Assembly: GCF_003326015.1 (NCBI RefSeq)
Contig: NZ_CP023860.1
Span: 1 to 64,000, forward strand
Length of the DNA: 64,000 nucleotides
Source: Candidatus Thioglobus sp. NP1
GTDB taxonomy: Bacteria > Pseudomonadota > Gammaproteobacteria > PS1 > Pseudothioglobaceae
Direction: 5' to 3'
In this document: positions 47,163-57,583 of the stretch, piece by piece
How positions within the stretch are numbered: position 1 is the stretch's first letter
Layout: every line of letters starts with the position of its first letter
Made by a program: the position numbers and the translations under genes
The notes under the pieces: model-generated
Database searches by the model: none
The model's input: only the letters and a program-made list of their open reading frames with translations
Told to the model about the DNA's origin: nothing

Positions 47163-48053
47163 TTATAAGCCTGTTTGAGAAAATAATCTTTCTATTCCAA
47201 TTGCTACTCCAGAGCAAAAAGGAAGCTCTTTTTCATTTAGCTCATTTAAAAATTGTTCGTCAATTAGAGGAATTTTTTTATTTAACTTTTCCCTTTTATT
47301 TAACTCATCATTAAATCTTAATCGATAACTCTCACTACTTTTTAACTCTTGATAGCCATTAGCTATCTCTATACCTTTAATATATATTTCGAAACGATGT
47401 GCAATAGGTCCATTAATTTGGGCTAGTGCCGACTGCTCTTTTGGATAATCATAAATAATACAAATAGGGATTTTTGCTATTTTAGGTTCAATTAAATGAA
47501 CAAAAAGAAGTGTTTGAAGATCTTCAATCCATTGATAATCTGGATTTAAACCATGTGATTTTGCTATTAACCTTAGTCCATCAAAATCTGTATTCAATAT
47601 ATCTATTTCACTATATTTATTAAATACATCATTATATGAAAGCCTTACAATATCTTTTGAATGGCCAAGCTCAACTAAGAAATCTTCAATTTCATCAATT
47701 AATTGGTGCATCCCAAAACCAATTCGATAGTACTCGAGCATTGTAAATTCATTTGAGTTAAATCTACCATGTTCATTATCTCTAAATACTTTAGAGATTT
47801 GAAATATGTCGCCACTTCCTTTTAGAATGAGCCTTTTCATTTCTATTTCTGGTGAGGTGTGCAAGTAGCGTTTACTATTTTGATGAATATCTTCATTAAT
47901 TTCCATACTGATACTATCTATATAGACATCACTCGTTGGTGTTAATAATAATGAGGGGGTTGAAACCTCAACTACTTTTCTTTTATAAAAGAAATCTCTT
48001 ATAAGACAAATAAAATTTTGATATTTTAGAAGGCTAGTCTTAATTTCAGACAT
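47163..48053 (-). CDS. epmA: Elongation factor P--(R)-beta-lysine ligase
   Basis: Lysyl-tRNA synthetase-like enzyme that attaches beta-lysine to a lysine of EF-P. The 296 residues are only the class II catalytic core, without anticodon domain: motif 2 region YLHTSPEIEMKRLILKGSGD followed by FRDNEHGRFNSNEFTMLEYY, and motif 3 GVAIGIERLF at the end. It is slightly shorter than E. coli EpmA (325). The gene is 12 bases after efp, its substrate. The mutase EpmB that supplies beta-lysine is not in the window. Confidence 0.93.
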   Translation of the reverse strand: MSEIKTSLLKYQNFICLIRDFFYKRKVVEVSTPSLLLTPTSDVYIDSISMEINEDIHQNSKRYLHTSPEIEMKRLILKGSGDIFQISKVFRDNEHGRFNSNEFTMLEYYRIGFGMHQLIDEIEDFLVELGHSKDIVRLSYNDVFNKYSEIDILNTDFDGLRLIAKSHGLNPDYQWIEDLQTLLFVHLIEPKIAKIPICIIYDYPKEQSALAQINGPIAHRFEIYIKGIEIANGYQELKSSESYRLRFNDELNKREKLNKKIPLIDEQFLNELNEKELPFCSGVAIGIERLFSQTGL

Positions 48054-48065
48054 AGAAAAATGAAA

Positions 48066-48626
48066 TTATGCCCTTCCTGAGTATTCATTAGTTCGAGTGT
48101 CCACCTTAACCTTATCACCAATGCTTACAAATAAAGGCACCTGAACAACTACACCAGTATTGAGAGTTGCTGGCTTACCTCCTGTTCCAGCAGTATCTCC
48201 TTTTAACCCAGGATCTGTATCAACAACCTCCAGAGTTACTTGAATTGGAGGGATTACTGAAATTGGATTATTATTCCATAAGGTAACAATACAATTATCC
48301 TGCTCAACTAAATAGTTTATTGCACTTCCCATTGACTCCTTACTTAAGTCAAATTGTTCAAATGAGTCTGGCTCCATAAAGTGCCATTTTTCACCGTCAC
48401 TATATAAGTACTGCATTTCTAGCTCCATTACATCTGCGCCCTCAAGCGACTCTCCTGATTTAAAGGTTTTTTCTAGGCTTTTCCCAGTAATCAAATCTTT
48501 AAACTTAACGCGATTAAATGCCTGGCCTTTTCCTGGCTTCACAATTTCGTTATTCACAATTGAGCAAGGGTTTCCATCAAGCATGAGTTTTAGACCGTTC
48601 TTAAATTGACTCGTGTTGTAATTCAT
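48066..48626 (-). CDS. efp: Elongation factor P
   Basis: EF-P relieves ribosome stalling at polyproline stretches. The 186 residues have the three barrel domains, and the modified lysine is in KPGKGQAF (Lys33, equivalent to Lys34 of E. coli). The C-terminal signature [19 protein letters not shown] is present. A lysine at the tip agrees with the EpmA gene next door. Confidence 0.97.
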   Translation of the reverse strand: MNYNTSQFKNGLKLMLDGNPCSIVNNEIVKPGKGQAFNRVKFKDLITGKSLEKTFKSGESLEGADVMELEMQYLYSDGEKWHFMEPDSFEQFDLSKESMGSAINYLVEQDNCIVTLWNNNPISVIPPIQVTLEVVDTDPGLKGDTAGTGGKPATLNTGVVVQVPLFVSIGDKVKVDTRTNEYSGRA

Positions 48627-48683
48627 ATTATTAAATCCTAAAAAATTCTTTGATTTGGTTTATTGTTTTCATCATATATTTAA

Positions 48684-48712
48684 TATCTAAATAAAACTAA
48701 TAAAGTCGTCAA
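48684..48712 (-). promoter_or_regulatory. Possible efp promoter
   Basis: On the minus strand TTGACG (48707-48712) is followed after 17 bases by TAGATA (48684-48689), a good -35 with a weak -10, in the 142-base divergent gap between efp and sucC. Confidence 0.35.
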
Positions 48713-48768
48713 ACTAAGAATGATAAAATGTTTCCCCAGATATTTTAACCTTTATTTTTCAGCATTAT

Positions 48769-49929
48769 ATGAACATACATGAATACCAAGCAAAAGTACT
48801 ATTTAAAAATTATGGTATTAACGTCCCAAATTTCAAAGTTATTTCAAACAGCAATGAAACTAAAAATGCCTGTGAAGAACTTGGAGGTTCTGTTTGGGTT
48901 GTTAAAGCCCAAGTTCATGCTGGTGGAAGAGGAAAAGGAGGTGGGGTAATAGTATGTCACACTATTGAAGATGCTATTAGTGCCAGTAAAAAATTACTAG
49001 GAAGTAATTTAATAACTCCTCAAACTGATTCAACTGGTCAGCCTATTAATAAAATTATTGTTGAAGCAGGACAAGAAATTTCTAAAGAACTTTACTTAGG
49101 GCTACTAGTAGATCGTGCCACAGAAAGCATAACTATTCTTGCATCTACAGAAGGTGGCATGGATATTGAAGAGGTTGCAACCAATTCTCCAGAAAAAATC
49201 ATTAAACAAGCTATTAACCCCTTGGGCAAGTTAGAAATTAAAGAGTGTCATGAAGTGGCAGCTAAAATTGGATTAAGTCTATCATTATATGATCAATTTA
49301 CATCAACTATGATTGGGCTCTATAACATCTTCACAGATAATGATGCTAACCTGATTGAAATTAATCCTCTAATTATTACTAGTAACAATAACATCATTGC
49401 TCTGGATGGAAAAATAGATTTTGATGATAATGCGCTCTACAGAAATGAGGAGATTTCTAGCCTAAGAGATATTGAACAAGAAGATAAAAAAGAAAGGAGT
49501 GCTAGTGAACATCAATTAAATTATATCTCCTTGGATGGTTCAGTTGGCTGCATGGTTAATGGCGCAGGACTTGCTATGGCGACAATGGACCTTATTGAAT
49601 ATCATGGTGGTTCACCAGCTAATTTTTTAGATGTAGGGGGTGGTACAACTTCTGAAAGAGTCGCAAAAGCTTTTGAGATAATTCAAAGTGGAAAAAATGT
49701 TAAAGCAATTCTTGTCAATATTTTTGGAGGCATAGTCCGCTGTGATCTTATTGCTAATGGCATTTTACAAGCAATAGAAAAGGTGGGTCTGACTCTACCA
49801 ATTGTAGTAAGGCTTGAAGGAACAAATGCCCAAGAGGGACTTGAAATTTTAAACAAAAGTAATATTAATATTGTGACTGAGGCAGATCTTACAAAAGCTG
49901 CTAAAAAAATTGTGGAGATGGCAAAGTGA
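48769..49929 (+). CDS. sucC: Succinate--CoA ligase (ADP-forming) subunit beta
   Basis: Subunit of succinyl-CoA synthetase, 386 residues, making ATP in the TCA cycle. The ATP-grasp domain begins [17 protein letters not shown] and has [17 protein letters not shown], with the C-terminal CoA-ligase domain holding [17 protein letters not shown] and [14 protein letters not shown]. It overlaps sucD by 4 bases (GTGA). The sucAB genes that usually precede it are not here. Confidence 0.97.
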   Translation: MNIHEYQAKVLFKNYGINVPNFKVISNSNETKNACEELGGSVWVVKAQVHAGGRGKGGGVIVCHTIEDAISASKKLLGSNLITPQTDSTGQPINKIIVEAGQEISKELYLGLLVDRATESITILASTEGGMDIEEVATNSPEKIIKQAINPLGKLEIKECHEVAAKIGLSLSLYDQFTSTMIGLYNIFTDNDANLIEINPLIITSNNNIIALDGKIDFDDNALYRNEEISSLRDIEQEDKKERSASEHQLNYISLDGSVGCMVNGAGLAMATMDLIEYHGGSPANFLDVGGGTTSERVAKAFEIIQSGKNVKAILVNIFGGIVRCDLIANGILQAIEKVGLTLPIVVRLEGTNAQEGLEILNKSNINIVTEADLTKAAKKIVEMAK

Positions 49930-50792
49930 GCGTTCTTATAAACAATCAAACAAAGGTTATTTGTCAAGGTTTTACTGGAAAACAAGGAACATTTCATTCT
50001 GAACAATCAATTGCTTATGGAACAAATTTTGTTGGAGGAGTCACACCCGGTAAAGGTGGCCAAACTCATCTAAATAAAAAAGTTTTTAATACCGTTAACG
50101 AGGCTATGCAGGATACTGGTGCAAATGCCTCAATGATTTATGTTCCACCTAAGTTCGCCTTAGCTTCAATCATTGAAGCAATTGAAGCTGAAATGCCAGT
50201 AATTGCATGCATCACTGAGGGTATCCCAGTTCAAGATATGATCAAAATTAAGGCCATCTTAAAAGGCAGTAAATCTATACTAATAGGTCCTAATTGTCCT
50301 GGTGTCATTACTCCTGAAGAATGTAAGCTTGGCATTATGCCTGGTAATATTCATAAGACTGGAACAGTAGGAATTGTCTCACGATCTGGCACTTTAACTT
50401 ATGAAGCAGTTCATCAAACTTCACTTGTTGGTCTTGGTCAAAGCACATGTATAGGAATTGGCGGCGATCCAATTCAAGGAATGAATTTTGTAGACTGTCT
50501 TGAATTATTTGAAAATGATAAAGACACTCACTCTATCGTAATGGTTGGAGAGATAGGTGGAAGTGCAGAAGAGGAAGCTGCTGAATATATTTCATCTAAT
50601 GTAACTAAACCTGTGATTTCATACATTGCAGGCCTTACTGCACCTAAAGGAAAAAGAATGGGACATGCTGGAGCTGTAATAAGTGGAGGCAGTGGAGACG
50701 CTAAAAGTAAAATTAGGGCTATGGAGAATGCTGGTGTAAGTGTTTCTCCTACCCCAGCAATGATGGGTCAAACTTTACTTGAAATTTTATAA
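49926..50792 (+). CDS. sucD: Succinate--CoA ligase subunit alpha
   Basis: CoA-binding partner of SucC, 288 residues. The Rossmann domain has [15 protein letters not shown], and the phosphorylated histidine is in [14 protein letters not shown] (about residue 246). The start is a GTG inside the last codons of sucC, implying coupled translation. Confidence 0.97.
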   Translation: MSVLINNQTKVICQGFTGKQGTFHSEQSIAYGTNFVGGVTPGKGGQTHLNKKVFNTVNEAMQDTGANASMIYVPPKFALASIIEAIEAEMPVIACITEGIPVQDMIKIKAILKGSKSILIGPNCPGVITPEECKLGIMPGNIHKTGTVGIVSRSGTLTYEAVHQTSLVGLGQSTCIGIGGDPIQGMNFVDCLELFENDKDTHSIVMVGEIGGSAEEEAAEYISSNVTKPVISYIAGLTAPKGKRMGHAGAVISGGSGDAKSKIRAMENAGVSVSPTPAMMGQTLLEIL

Positions 50793-50820
50793 TAATGCTG
50801 CATGAAACTAAACTGCTACA

Positions 50821-51966
50821 GTGAGAAAAATAAGAACTCCTAGATATGCTGTTTCAATAATTTTTGCTGTAAATGGCGCACTATTTGGAACATGGGCATC
50901 ACGAATACCTGCAATAGCAAACATTCATGATCTCTCTCCTGCTTTATTAGGATTTTTAATTTTTTTAGCAGGAGCATCTGCTGTCATTGCATTTTCAATT
51001 TTTGGGAAGGCTGCAGATCGATATGGTGCCGCTTATGTTTCTAAACGGGCAACTATTCTTCTGATACCAATCTCCATTATCTTCATTGCTTATGCAAATT
51101 CATTTTTAGCTCTTACAATTGCGGTAATTTATTTTGGAGGAATCCATGGTGGTGTTGATGTTGCAATGAATGCCTGGGCTGCTGAAGTTGAACGTAAAAA
51201 TGAAAGGCCATTAATGTCATCATTTCATGCAATGTGGAGTCTTGGAGCAGGAATTGGAGCCGGTTTAGGGGCATTACTGGCTTTCAATCAAATAGGGGTT
51301 CAAGGCCATTTTACAATCGTTTCAATATTAATTTTTCTCATAACACTGAGCATCTATAGTGTGCCTTTTAAATCTGAAACTAAAGAAAAAGATAAAAAAG
51401 CACCCTTCATCTCAATACCTCAGGGGTCTCTACTTACAGTTGCATTTATAACTTTTTTTGCTTCACTTGGAGAGGGGGCTGTCGCAGACTGGAGTGCAAT
51501 TTTCCTTATAAGTGTTTTAAGTATTGGTGAGGGGAGTGCCGCATTAGGTTACACTTTTTTTTCGATTTGCATGTTTGCCATGAGGCTAATGGGTGATCGT
51601 ATTTCCTTTAAGTTTGGACCATCCAAGACTGCGCAATATTCAGGTTTAGTTGCTCTAATAGGTTCAATAATATTATTAACATTTGAATCTCTTCTGCCTT
51701 TACTTATTGGCTTTAGTCTTATTGGATTGGGAATTGCAGTAATAATTCCCTTAGCTTTTTCTCGTGCAGGGAATGATAAAAATATGTCACAAGGAACTGC
51801 TATCGCAAGCATTGCAACATTGGGATATGGTGGGATGTTAATTGGTCCATTATTTGTTGGGTTTATTGCTGAAATAACCTCAATTAAGACTAGCTTTTTT
51901 ATTCTACCAATACTAGCTTTATTAATTTTCCTCCTTTCAAAGAGCCTGTCAGTTAAATCACATTAA
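50821..51966 (+). CDS. MFS transporter (YbjJ-like)
   Basis: Major-facilitator protein of 381 residues with twelve hydrophobic segments. The N-terminal pattern GALFGTWASRIPAIANIHDL and the loop KAADRYGAAYVSKR resemble the YbjJ/FucP-related group; the substrate is unknown. It starts at a GTG 28 bases after sucD, so it may ride on the sucCD transcript. Its last four bases overlap the end of the convergent queA gene. Confidence 0.85.
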   Translation: MRKIRTPRYAVSIIFAVNGALFGTWASRIPAIANIHDLSPALLGFLIFLAGASAVIAFSIFGKAADRYGAAYVSKRATILLIPISIIFIAYANSFLALTIAVIYFGGIHGGVDVAMNAWAAEVERKNERPLMSSFHAMWSLGAGIGAGLGALLAFNQIGVQGHFTIVSILIFLITLSIYSVPFKSETKEKDKKAPFISIPQGSLLTVAFITFFASLGEGAVADWSAIFLISVLSIGEGSAALGYTFFSICMFAMRLMGDRISFKFGPSKTAQYSGLVALIGSIILLTFESLLPLLIGFSLIGLGIAVIIPLAFSRAGNDKNMSQGTAIASIATLGYGGMLIGPLFVGFIAEITSIKTSFFILPILALLIFLLSKSLSVKSH

Positions 51967-52976
51967 TTTTTTTCTATTAGCATTGCATCACCATAACTAA
52001 AAAAACGATACCTTTCTTTAATAGCATATTGATATGTTTCTAGCATTTTTTCAAACCCAATAAAGGCACTTACAAGCATTAATAATGAAGATTTTGGTAG
52101 ATGAAAGTTTGTAATTAATACATCAACTATTTGAAATTCAAATCCCGGATAGATAAAGATGTCAGTTTCACCTTTTTGGGATGAAAGATTACCCTTAAGG
52201 GCTACTGACTCAAGTGTTCGTAATGCAGTTGTGCCAACCGCGATTACTCTTCCTCCTTTAGATCTTGTTTTTGCTATTTGGTCAACAGTTTTTTGTGAAA
52301 TCTCATAATACTCACTATGCATCTTATGGCTCTCAATGTTTTCAACCTTTACAGGTTGAAAAGTACCTGCCCCAACATGAAGGGTTACAAAGGTATGATC
52401 AATGCCTTTTTTCTTTAACTTTGATAACAATAACTCATCGAAATGAAGGCCGGCTGTAGGGGCCGCAACTGCACCATTTTTTTTTGCATAGACCGTCTGA
52501 TAGCGCTTCGAATCTTCTTTTATATCTTCTCGATTAATGTATGGTGGTAAAGGTATATGTCCAACTTCATCAAGCACATTGAGTATAGCGTCTGAGACAA
52601 AATCAACTTTATAAATTCCATCATTTTTATCACATATTCTTAATTGAATATTATTTTCAAGAATTATAGAGCTGCCAATTTTTGGAGCCCTGCTTGCCTT
52701 TATCATGACTAGTGCTTCATGCTCATTAATTAAACGCTCTATTAAGAGCTCAACCTTACCTCCAGATTCTTTGTGGCCAAATAAACGAGCTGGTATTACC
52801 TTTGTATCATTAAGAACTAGTAGATCATTTGGCCTTAGAAAATCGCCTAATTTAGAAAAAGTCGAGTTGGTAAAGCCCTGCTTTGTGACCAATAAACGTG
52901 ATTCCGTTCTTCTTTTACTAGGGTATTGAGCAATTAAGGACTTCGGTAAGTCAAAATCAAAATCACTTAACTTCAT
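51963..52976 (-). CDS. queA: S-adenosylmethionine:tRNA ribosyltransferase-isomerase
   Basis: Builds the epoxycyclopentane ring of queuosine in tRNA wobble position 34, 337 residues. Conserved segments: [54 protein letters not shown] and [20 protein letters not shown]. It overlaps the upstream RnfB-like gene by 14 bases. tgt is not in the window. Confidence 0.96.
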   Translation of the reverse strand: MKLSDFDFDLPKSLIAQYPSKRRTESRLLVTKQGFTNSTFSKLGDFLRPNDLLVLNDTKVIPARLFGHKESGGKVELLIERLINEHEALVMIKASRAPKIGSSIILENNIQLRICDKNDGIYKVDFVSDAILNVLDEVGHIPLPPYINREDIKEDSKRYQTVYAKKNGAVAAPTAGLHFDELLLSKLKKKGIDHTFVTLHVGAGTFQPVKVENIESHKMHSEYYEISQKTVDQIAKTRSKGGRVIAVGTTALRTLESVALKGNLSSQKGETDIFIYPGFEFQIVDVLITNFHLPKSSLLMLVSAFIGFEKMLETYQYAIKERYRFFSYGDAMLIEKN

Positions 52977-53697
52977 TTCCTACCTTGGAAGTCTTGATCC
53001 TTGACATTGCTGCATCAATCTTCTCCTTCTGATTTTTGTCTTTTGCCATTTTCTTTTTTAATGCAACCATCTTAGACTCAAGTAAATTAGCCCTTTCACG
53101 CTTATTTCGTTCTAAACGCATTTCACGAAACTTAAATCTATTCCTTGCATTTTCTCTTTGCTCTTGTTCTTGTATTTGCTTTTTATTTAACGACTCATAG
53201 TATTGAAGATAATTTATAAAAGGAGTTTTACTAGTTGGTTGAAGTTCAATCATCTCAATACAATCAACTGGGCAAACTGGGAGGCATAAATCACAGCCTG
53301 TACATTCTTTAGCAATTACCTGAGTCATTACCTTTGATGAACCTACAAATGCATCTACTGGGCATGCTTTAATACACAAAGTACAGCCAATACATGCGTT
53401 TTCATCAACTAAGGCAATTCTTTTTGGTTTGGTTTCGCCATGAGTTTCATCTAAAAGTATAGATTTAAAACCCATAAGCTCTGCTAAGGCATCTGCACCC
53501 TCTTGACCTCCTGGAGGACATTGATTTACTTTAGCATCCCCACTTGCTATTGCTTCAGCATATGGCCTACAACCTGGATAATCACACTGAGCGCACTGAG
53601 TTTGAGGCAATACAGCATCTATTTGATCAACTAATGGCCCACCATTGGACTTTGCTGCATAGCCTAAACCGGTAAGAATTAAAAAAGACTCATTCAT
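52963..53697 (-). CDS. RnfB/RsxB-like ferredoxin without membrane anchor
   Basis: Iron-sulfur protein of 244 residues. After a short N-terminus comes the RnfB Fe-S domain ([20 protein letters not shown], with CPPGG near residue 61). Two [4Fe-4S] sets follow ([12 protein letters not shown] and [12 protein letters not shown]), then a charged, probably coiled-coil tail of about 70 residues rich in K, E and R. The N-terminal membrane helix of classical RnfB is reduced to [12 protein letters not shown], and an in-frame stop lies just upstream, so no longer form exists. None of rnfA, C, D, G or E is adjacent. It may be a free electron carrier. Confidence 0.88.
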   Translation of the reverse strand: MNESFLILTGLGYAAKSNGGPLVDQIDAVLPQTQCAQCDYPGCRPYAEAIASGDAKVNQCPPGGQEGADALAELMGFKSILLDETHGETKPKRIALVDENACIGCTLCIKACPVDAFVGSSKVMTQVIAKECTGCDLCLPVCPVDCIEMIELQPTSKTPFINYLQYYESLNKKQIQEQEQRENARNRFKFREMRLERNKRERANLLESKMVALKKKMAKDKNQKEKIDAAMSRIKTSKVGNEVK

Positions 53698-53795
53698 ATT
53701 CTTATTAATTTTAATCTAAATTAAGTTTATAGTCTTTATGCCTATAAAGAGATAGCTACTTAAGGAAAATTTTGAATCAAAAAAAAACCTACAAA

Positions 53796-54569
53796 CTAGG
53801 ATTCGACGAAAGCTCTCTCAATAACAAAGTGTCCAGGCTTTACATTTCGAGCCTCAATAAAACTTCTTGCTTCAAGCATATCAACTAGCTCCTTAAGCAT
53901 ACTTGGGCTTCCACAAATCATGAAACGATCGTCTTCTAAATTTGGATAGGGCTGATCTAAATCTAAAAATAATTTACCAGAACTCATAAGCGTTGTCAGT
54001 CTTCCATTATTTTTAAAAGGTTCGCGAGTTACTGTTGGATAGTAAACTAACTTTTCGCGAACTATTTCACCCATATATTCATCATTTGGTAAAACATTCT
54101 CGATGTAATCGGCATAAGCCAATTCAGAAATTTGGCGCACACCATGAGCCAAAATAACTCTGTCGAATTGATCATAAATTTCAGGATCTTTAATAATACT
54201 CATAAATGGTGCTAAACCAGTCCCAGTACAAAGTAGGTATAGATAGCGTCCAGGAAGCATATTATCAGGGATTAGGGTTCCCGTTGAGCGCTTACCAACA
54301 AGCACTTCATCACCTACTGCAAGGTTTTGTAGTTTAGAGGTGAGAGCACCGTCAGGCACCTTAATACTGAAGAACTCTAGTTCATTTTCATGGTTTGCAC
54401 TGGTGATACTATAGGCACGCATAAGTGGCTTTCCATCTGAAGGGAGTCCAATCATAGTGAAGTGGCCATTTTTAAAACGATAGCCTGGATCACGTGTGGT
54501 GCGAAAGCTAAATAACGTATCATTCCAATGATGAACATGGGTAACTCGCTCAGTCATTAATGTCGACAT
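53796..54569 (-). CDS. fpr: Ferredoxin--NADP+ reductase
   Basis: FAD enzyme of 257 residues exchanging electrons between NADPH and ferredoxin or flavodoxin. The flavin motif RAYSITSANHENELEFFSI is near residue 50, the NADP site GTGLAPFMSIIKDPE near 115, and the C-terminus HFVIERAFVES is the family's normal end. Two in-frame ATGs (54569 and 54557) are possible starts. It stands alone on the minus strand, next to the RnfB-like ferredoxin, a plausible partner. Confidence 0.93.
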   Translation of the reverse strand: MSTLMTERVTHVHHWNDTLFSFRTTRDPGYRFKNGHFTMIGLPSDGKPLMRAYSITSANHENELEFFSIKVPDGALTSKLQNLAVGDEVLVGKRSTGTLIPDNMLPGRYLYLLCTGTGLAPFMSIIKDPEIYDQFDRVILAHGVRQISELAYADYIENVLPNDEYMGEIVREKLVYYPTVTREPFKNNGRLTTLMSSGKLFLDLDQPYPNLEDDRFMICGSPSMLKELVDMLEARSFIEARNVKPGHFVIERAFVES

Positions 54570-54649
54570 ACAAACCTTCCTTGATAACTAAATTGCATAA
54601 TATTATCAATTAACAAATCTGACAAAATTATACTAGTAATCTTTAAAAA

Positions 54650-55387
54650 CTAATTAAAAAAAACTTTAAGTAAGCCAACTATACAGACTAATATAAGAAC
54701 GCTCCCCATCCAACGTTTGAATTTTGTATCATTTTGAATCATCCTATCATGAACTCTGAGGCCAATGAAATGCCCTAAAGCAGCTACTGGGATAAGCATT
54801 AAAGAGAATTGCCAATCTACAAATACACCAACTGCTAAGAAAGCTGCCATCTTGATTGAAACCAAGAAAAACCATAAAACAAACAAGGTATTTCTTAGTC
54901 TTTTTATATCCACATAGCTCATATAGACAGCAACTAATAGAACACCGCCCATTAAAGAGGTACCAGATAAATAACCACCAAAAAATAAAAGTATGTTATT
55001 TACCCAGCTCTTTTTTGAAATAAATTGTCTATTATTTATCCAAGTTAAGGCATATAAACTTGTTATTAAATAAACAATGACAGTCATAATATTTGGTGAA
55101 AGACTAATAAGACCTATCACACCAATTATTTTTGCAGGCAATATCCAGGGCAGCGATTTTTTCAAATATACCCAGTCCACTTCCTTTAATGAGTTCGAAA
55201 GAGTAATGCCAGAAAAAAACAGTAAGTGGATTCCAATTATTGGAAGCCAATCAATTGGGGAGCCACCAATAAGCATTAAAATTGGAAGCCCTAAAACAGC
55301 CCCACCAAAGCCAAGGCCAGTTCGAACAAATCCAATCCAAGTAAAAATAAAAGCAATTAATACTAATTCTAGAGACGTAAAAGTCAT
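54650..55387 (-). CDS. TauE/SafE-family membrane protein
   Basis: Membrane protein of 245 residues with about eight hydrophobic segments and the family's N-terminal GFVRTGLGFGGAVLGLPILM. TauE/SafE proteins are linked to export of sulfite, sulfoacetate or other organosulfonates. In a sulfur oxidiser sulfite or sulfonate movement is a reasonable guess, but no sulfonate gene is adjacent. Confidence 0.85.
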   Translation of the reverse strand: MTFTSLELVLIAFIFTWIGFVRTGLGFGGAVLGLPILMLIGGSPIDWLPIIGIHLLFFSGITLSNSLKEVDWVYLKKSLPWILPAKIIGVIGLISLSPNIMTVIVYLITSLYALTWINNRQFISKKSWVNNILLFFGGYLSGTSLMGGVLLVAVYMSYVDIKRLRNTLFVLWFFLVSIKMAAFLAVGVFVDWQFSLMLIPVAALGHFIGLRVHDRMIQNDTKFKRWMGSVLILVCIVGLLKVFFN

Positions 55388-55425
55388 GCCATTCTCATGA
55401 AGTTATTTACTAGTCCAAAAAAAAA

Positions 55426-56757
55426 TTATTTATTTTTAATTATTTCAGCTAAATAATTTGCACTTTCTCTAGCTAAATCAAGATTATCGCTTTCAACCAT
55501 TACTCTGATAAGTGGCTCAGTGCCCGATTTTCTAATCAGAACTCGACCAGAATTCGATAGCTTTTTTTCAACGCTTTTTATAGCCTCATTTATTACTTTA
55601 TTATCAATCGGATCTTGTTGAGTATTTGTTTTAATATTAATAAGTATTTGCGGAAACTTACTCATATTATTTTTTAAAGTATTTAGAGATTTTCCTGACT
55701 TAGCTATCACCTCTAATACTTGAAGTGCTGCAATAATAGCATCTCCAGAAGTTGATTTATTTAGGCAAATAATATGTCCTGAACCTTCACCTCCAAGAAC
55801 AGCTTCATTTTGAATCAATTTTTCCATTACATATCTATCACCAACATTAGCCTCAATGAACTTAATATCTTGCTCTGCAAGTGCTTTACGAATTCCTAGA
55901 TTAGTCATTTTGGTGCCCACAACTGTATTCGACTTTAGATACCCAGCTTTCTTCCATGAAGCGGCAATTATAGCAACCAGCTCATCACCATCAACCTCCT
56001 CACCCTTATGATCAACCATTATTAATCTGTCACCATCGCCGTCAAATGCAATACCAATATCAGCATTTTGATCCTTTACTTCTTGCTGAAGGTGTCTTGT
56101 ATCAGTTGCTCCACAATCACGATTGATATTGTAGCCATCAGGGTTATTATTAATCATCAAGACTGATGCACCAAGCTCTGAGAATACATCCTCTGCAATA
56201 TGATACGTCGCACCATTTGCGCAATCAATAATAATTTTAAGATTTGAGAGGTCACAATTTTTATCAAATGTTGATTTACAGAACTCTATATATCTTCCTA
56301 ACGCCTGTCCATATCTCTTTGCTTTTCCAATAGAGGCAGAATCTACACTTAACATTGGGGTAGATAGCTTATCTTCTATTGCTTTTTGAACATCATCTCC
56401 AAACTTTACGCCCTTACTCGAGAAAAACTTAACGCCATTATCTTGGAACTGATTATGCGAAGCACTTATTACAACTCCAGCATCCGCTCCAAAAGCTTGA
56501 GTCAAATAGGCAATTGCTGGAGAAGGCATTGGACCTAACATTCCTACATTAACACCTGCTGATAAAAAGCCTGCCTCAAGGGCAGACTCAAATAAGTACC
56601 CAGATACTCGAGTATCTTTTCCTATGATAACACTAGCACTCCCACTTTCTCTCAAGACTGATCCAACCGCCCAACCAACCTTTAATATAAAGTCAGCTGT
56701 AATTGGCGCTTTACCAACCTCTCCTCTAATACCATCAGTTCCAAAAAAATTACTCAA
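55426..56757 (-). CDS. glmM: Phosphoglucosamine mutase
   Basis: Interconverts glucosamine 6- and 1-phosphate for UDP-GlcNAc synthesis, 443 residues. The phosphoserine is in [15 protein letters not shown] (about residue 100), the metal loop is [12 protein letters not shown] (about 240) and the sugar loop GEGSGHIIC (about 324); the C-terminal [14 protein letters not shown] binds phosphate. It follows folP by 5 bases, the conserved ftsH-folP-glmM order. Confidence 0.96.
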   Translation of the reverse strand: MSNFFGTDGIRGEVGKAPITADFILKVGWAVGSVLRESGSASVIIGKDTRVSGYLFESALEAGFLSAGVNVGMLGPMPSPAIAYLTQAFGADAGVVISASHNQFQDNGVKFFSSKGVKFGDDVQKAIEDKLSTPMLSVDSASIGKAKRYGQALGRYIEFCKSTFDKNCDLSNLKIIIDCANGATYHIAEDVFSELGASVLMINNNPDGYNINRDCGATDTRHLQQEVKDQNADIGIAFDGDGDRLIMVDHKGEEVDGDELVAIIAASWKKAGYLKSNTVVGTKMTNLGIRKALAEQDIKFIEANVGDRYVMEKLIQNEAVLGGEGSGHIICLNKSTSGDAIIAALQVLEVIAKSGKSLNTLKNNMSKFPQILINIKTNTQQDPIDNKVINEAIKSVEKKLSNSGRVLIRKSGTEPLIRVMVESDNLDLARESANYLAEIIKNK

Positions 56758-56762
56758 AACAA

Positions 56763-57569
56763 CTACCCCCTAAAGTTCTTAATTTGTTGCCATACTGTAA
56801 GTGCATCTTTTGTCTCTGCAACATCATGAACCCTTATGATATCAGCTCCATTTTCAACAGCAATAAGAGCTGCTGTAACACTTCCTATCATCCTTGAATC
56901 AACATCTTTATTGCCTAACAAGGAACCAATCATTGATTTTCTAGACAACCCAGCTAAAATTGAAACGCCAAACTCATGAAATTCGGACAGATTTTTTAAC
57001 AAAGCTATATTATGACCTAAATTCTTTCCAAAACCAAACCCAGGATCAAGAGTAATTGCCCTAAGCTCCATTCCAGCTCGCTGACATTCATCAATCCTCT
57101 CTTGAAAAAAAACTTTGATGTCACTTACAACGTTTTCATATGAGGGATTATTTTGCATGGTTCTTGGCGTTCCTTGCATATGCATTAAGCAAACATCTGC
57201 ACGTAATGAAACAGCCATTTCAACAGCACCTTCAGCACGAAGTGCATTAACATCATTAATGATACTAGCACCTGCTTCAAAGGCTTTCTGCATAACTTCT
57301 GGCTTTGATGTATCAATAGAGATTGGTACATTAATATTACCACTTAAGGCTTCAATAACTGGCATCACCCGCTTCAATTCATTTTCAACACTTACTTCGG
57401 GAGCACCTGGGCGGGTTGATTCACCACCAATATCAATAATACCAGCACCTTCTTCGACCATTATTTTTGCCTGTGCAATTGCACTAGAGGACTTAATAAA
57501 CAAACCACCATCAGAGAAAGAGTCGGGTGTAACATTCAGCACACCCATGATGATTGGTTTATTGACCAT
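56763..57569 (-). CDS. folP: Dihydropteroate synthase
   Basis: Condenses 4-aminobenzoate with dihydropterin pyrophosphate in folate synthesis; about 268 residues. [14 protein letters not shown] and [13 protein letters not shown] are the family signatures near the N-terminus, and [11 protein letters not shown] and GLSRKSMIG follow. A GTG at 57572 directly precedes the ATG at 57569; the spacing from AGAAGG is short for both, and the ATG is preferred. The gene begins 14 bases after ftsH. Confidence 0.95.
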   Translation of the reverse strand: MVNKPIIMGVLNVTPDSFSDGGLFIKSSSAIAQAKIMVEEGAGIIDIGGESTRPGAPEVSVENELKRVMPVIEALSGNINVPISIDTSKPEVMQKAFEAGASIINDVNALRAEGAVEMAVSLRADVCLMHMQGTPRTMQNNPSYENVVSDIKVFFQERIDECQRAGMELRAITLDPGFGFGKNLGHNIALLKNLSEFHEFGVSILAGLSRKSMIGSLLGNKDVDSRMIGSVTAALIAVENGADIIRVHDVAETKDALTVWQQIKNFRG

Positions 57570-57583
57570 CACCCTTCTAAAAG

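Noticed and set aside
54570-54649. FNR/ANR-like half sites (TTGAT, ATCAA) upstream of fpr
   Set aside because: The half sites are not spaced as TTGAT-N4-ATCAA; no real FNR box is formed.
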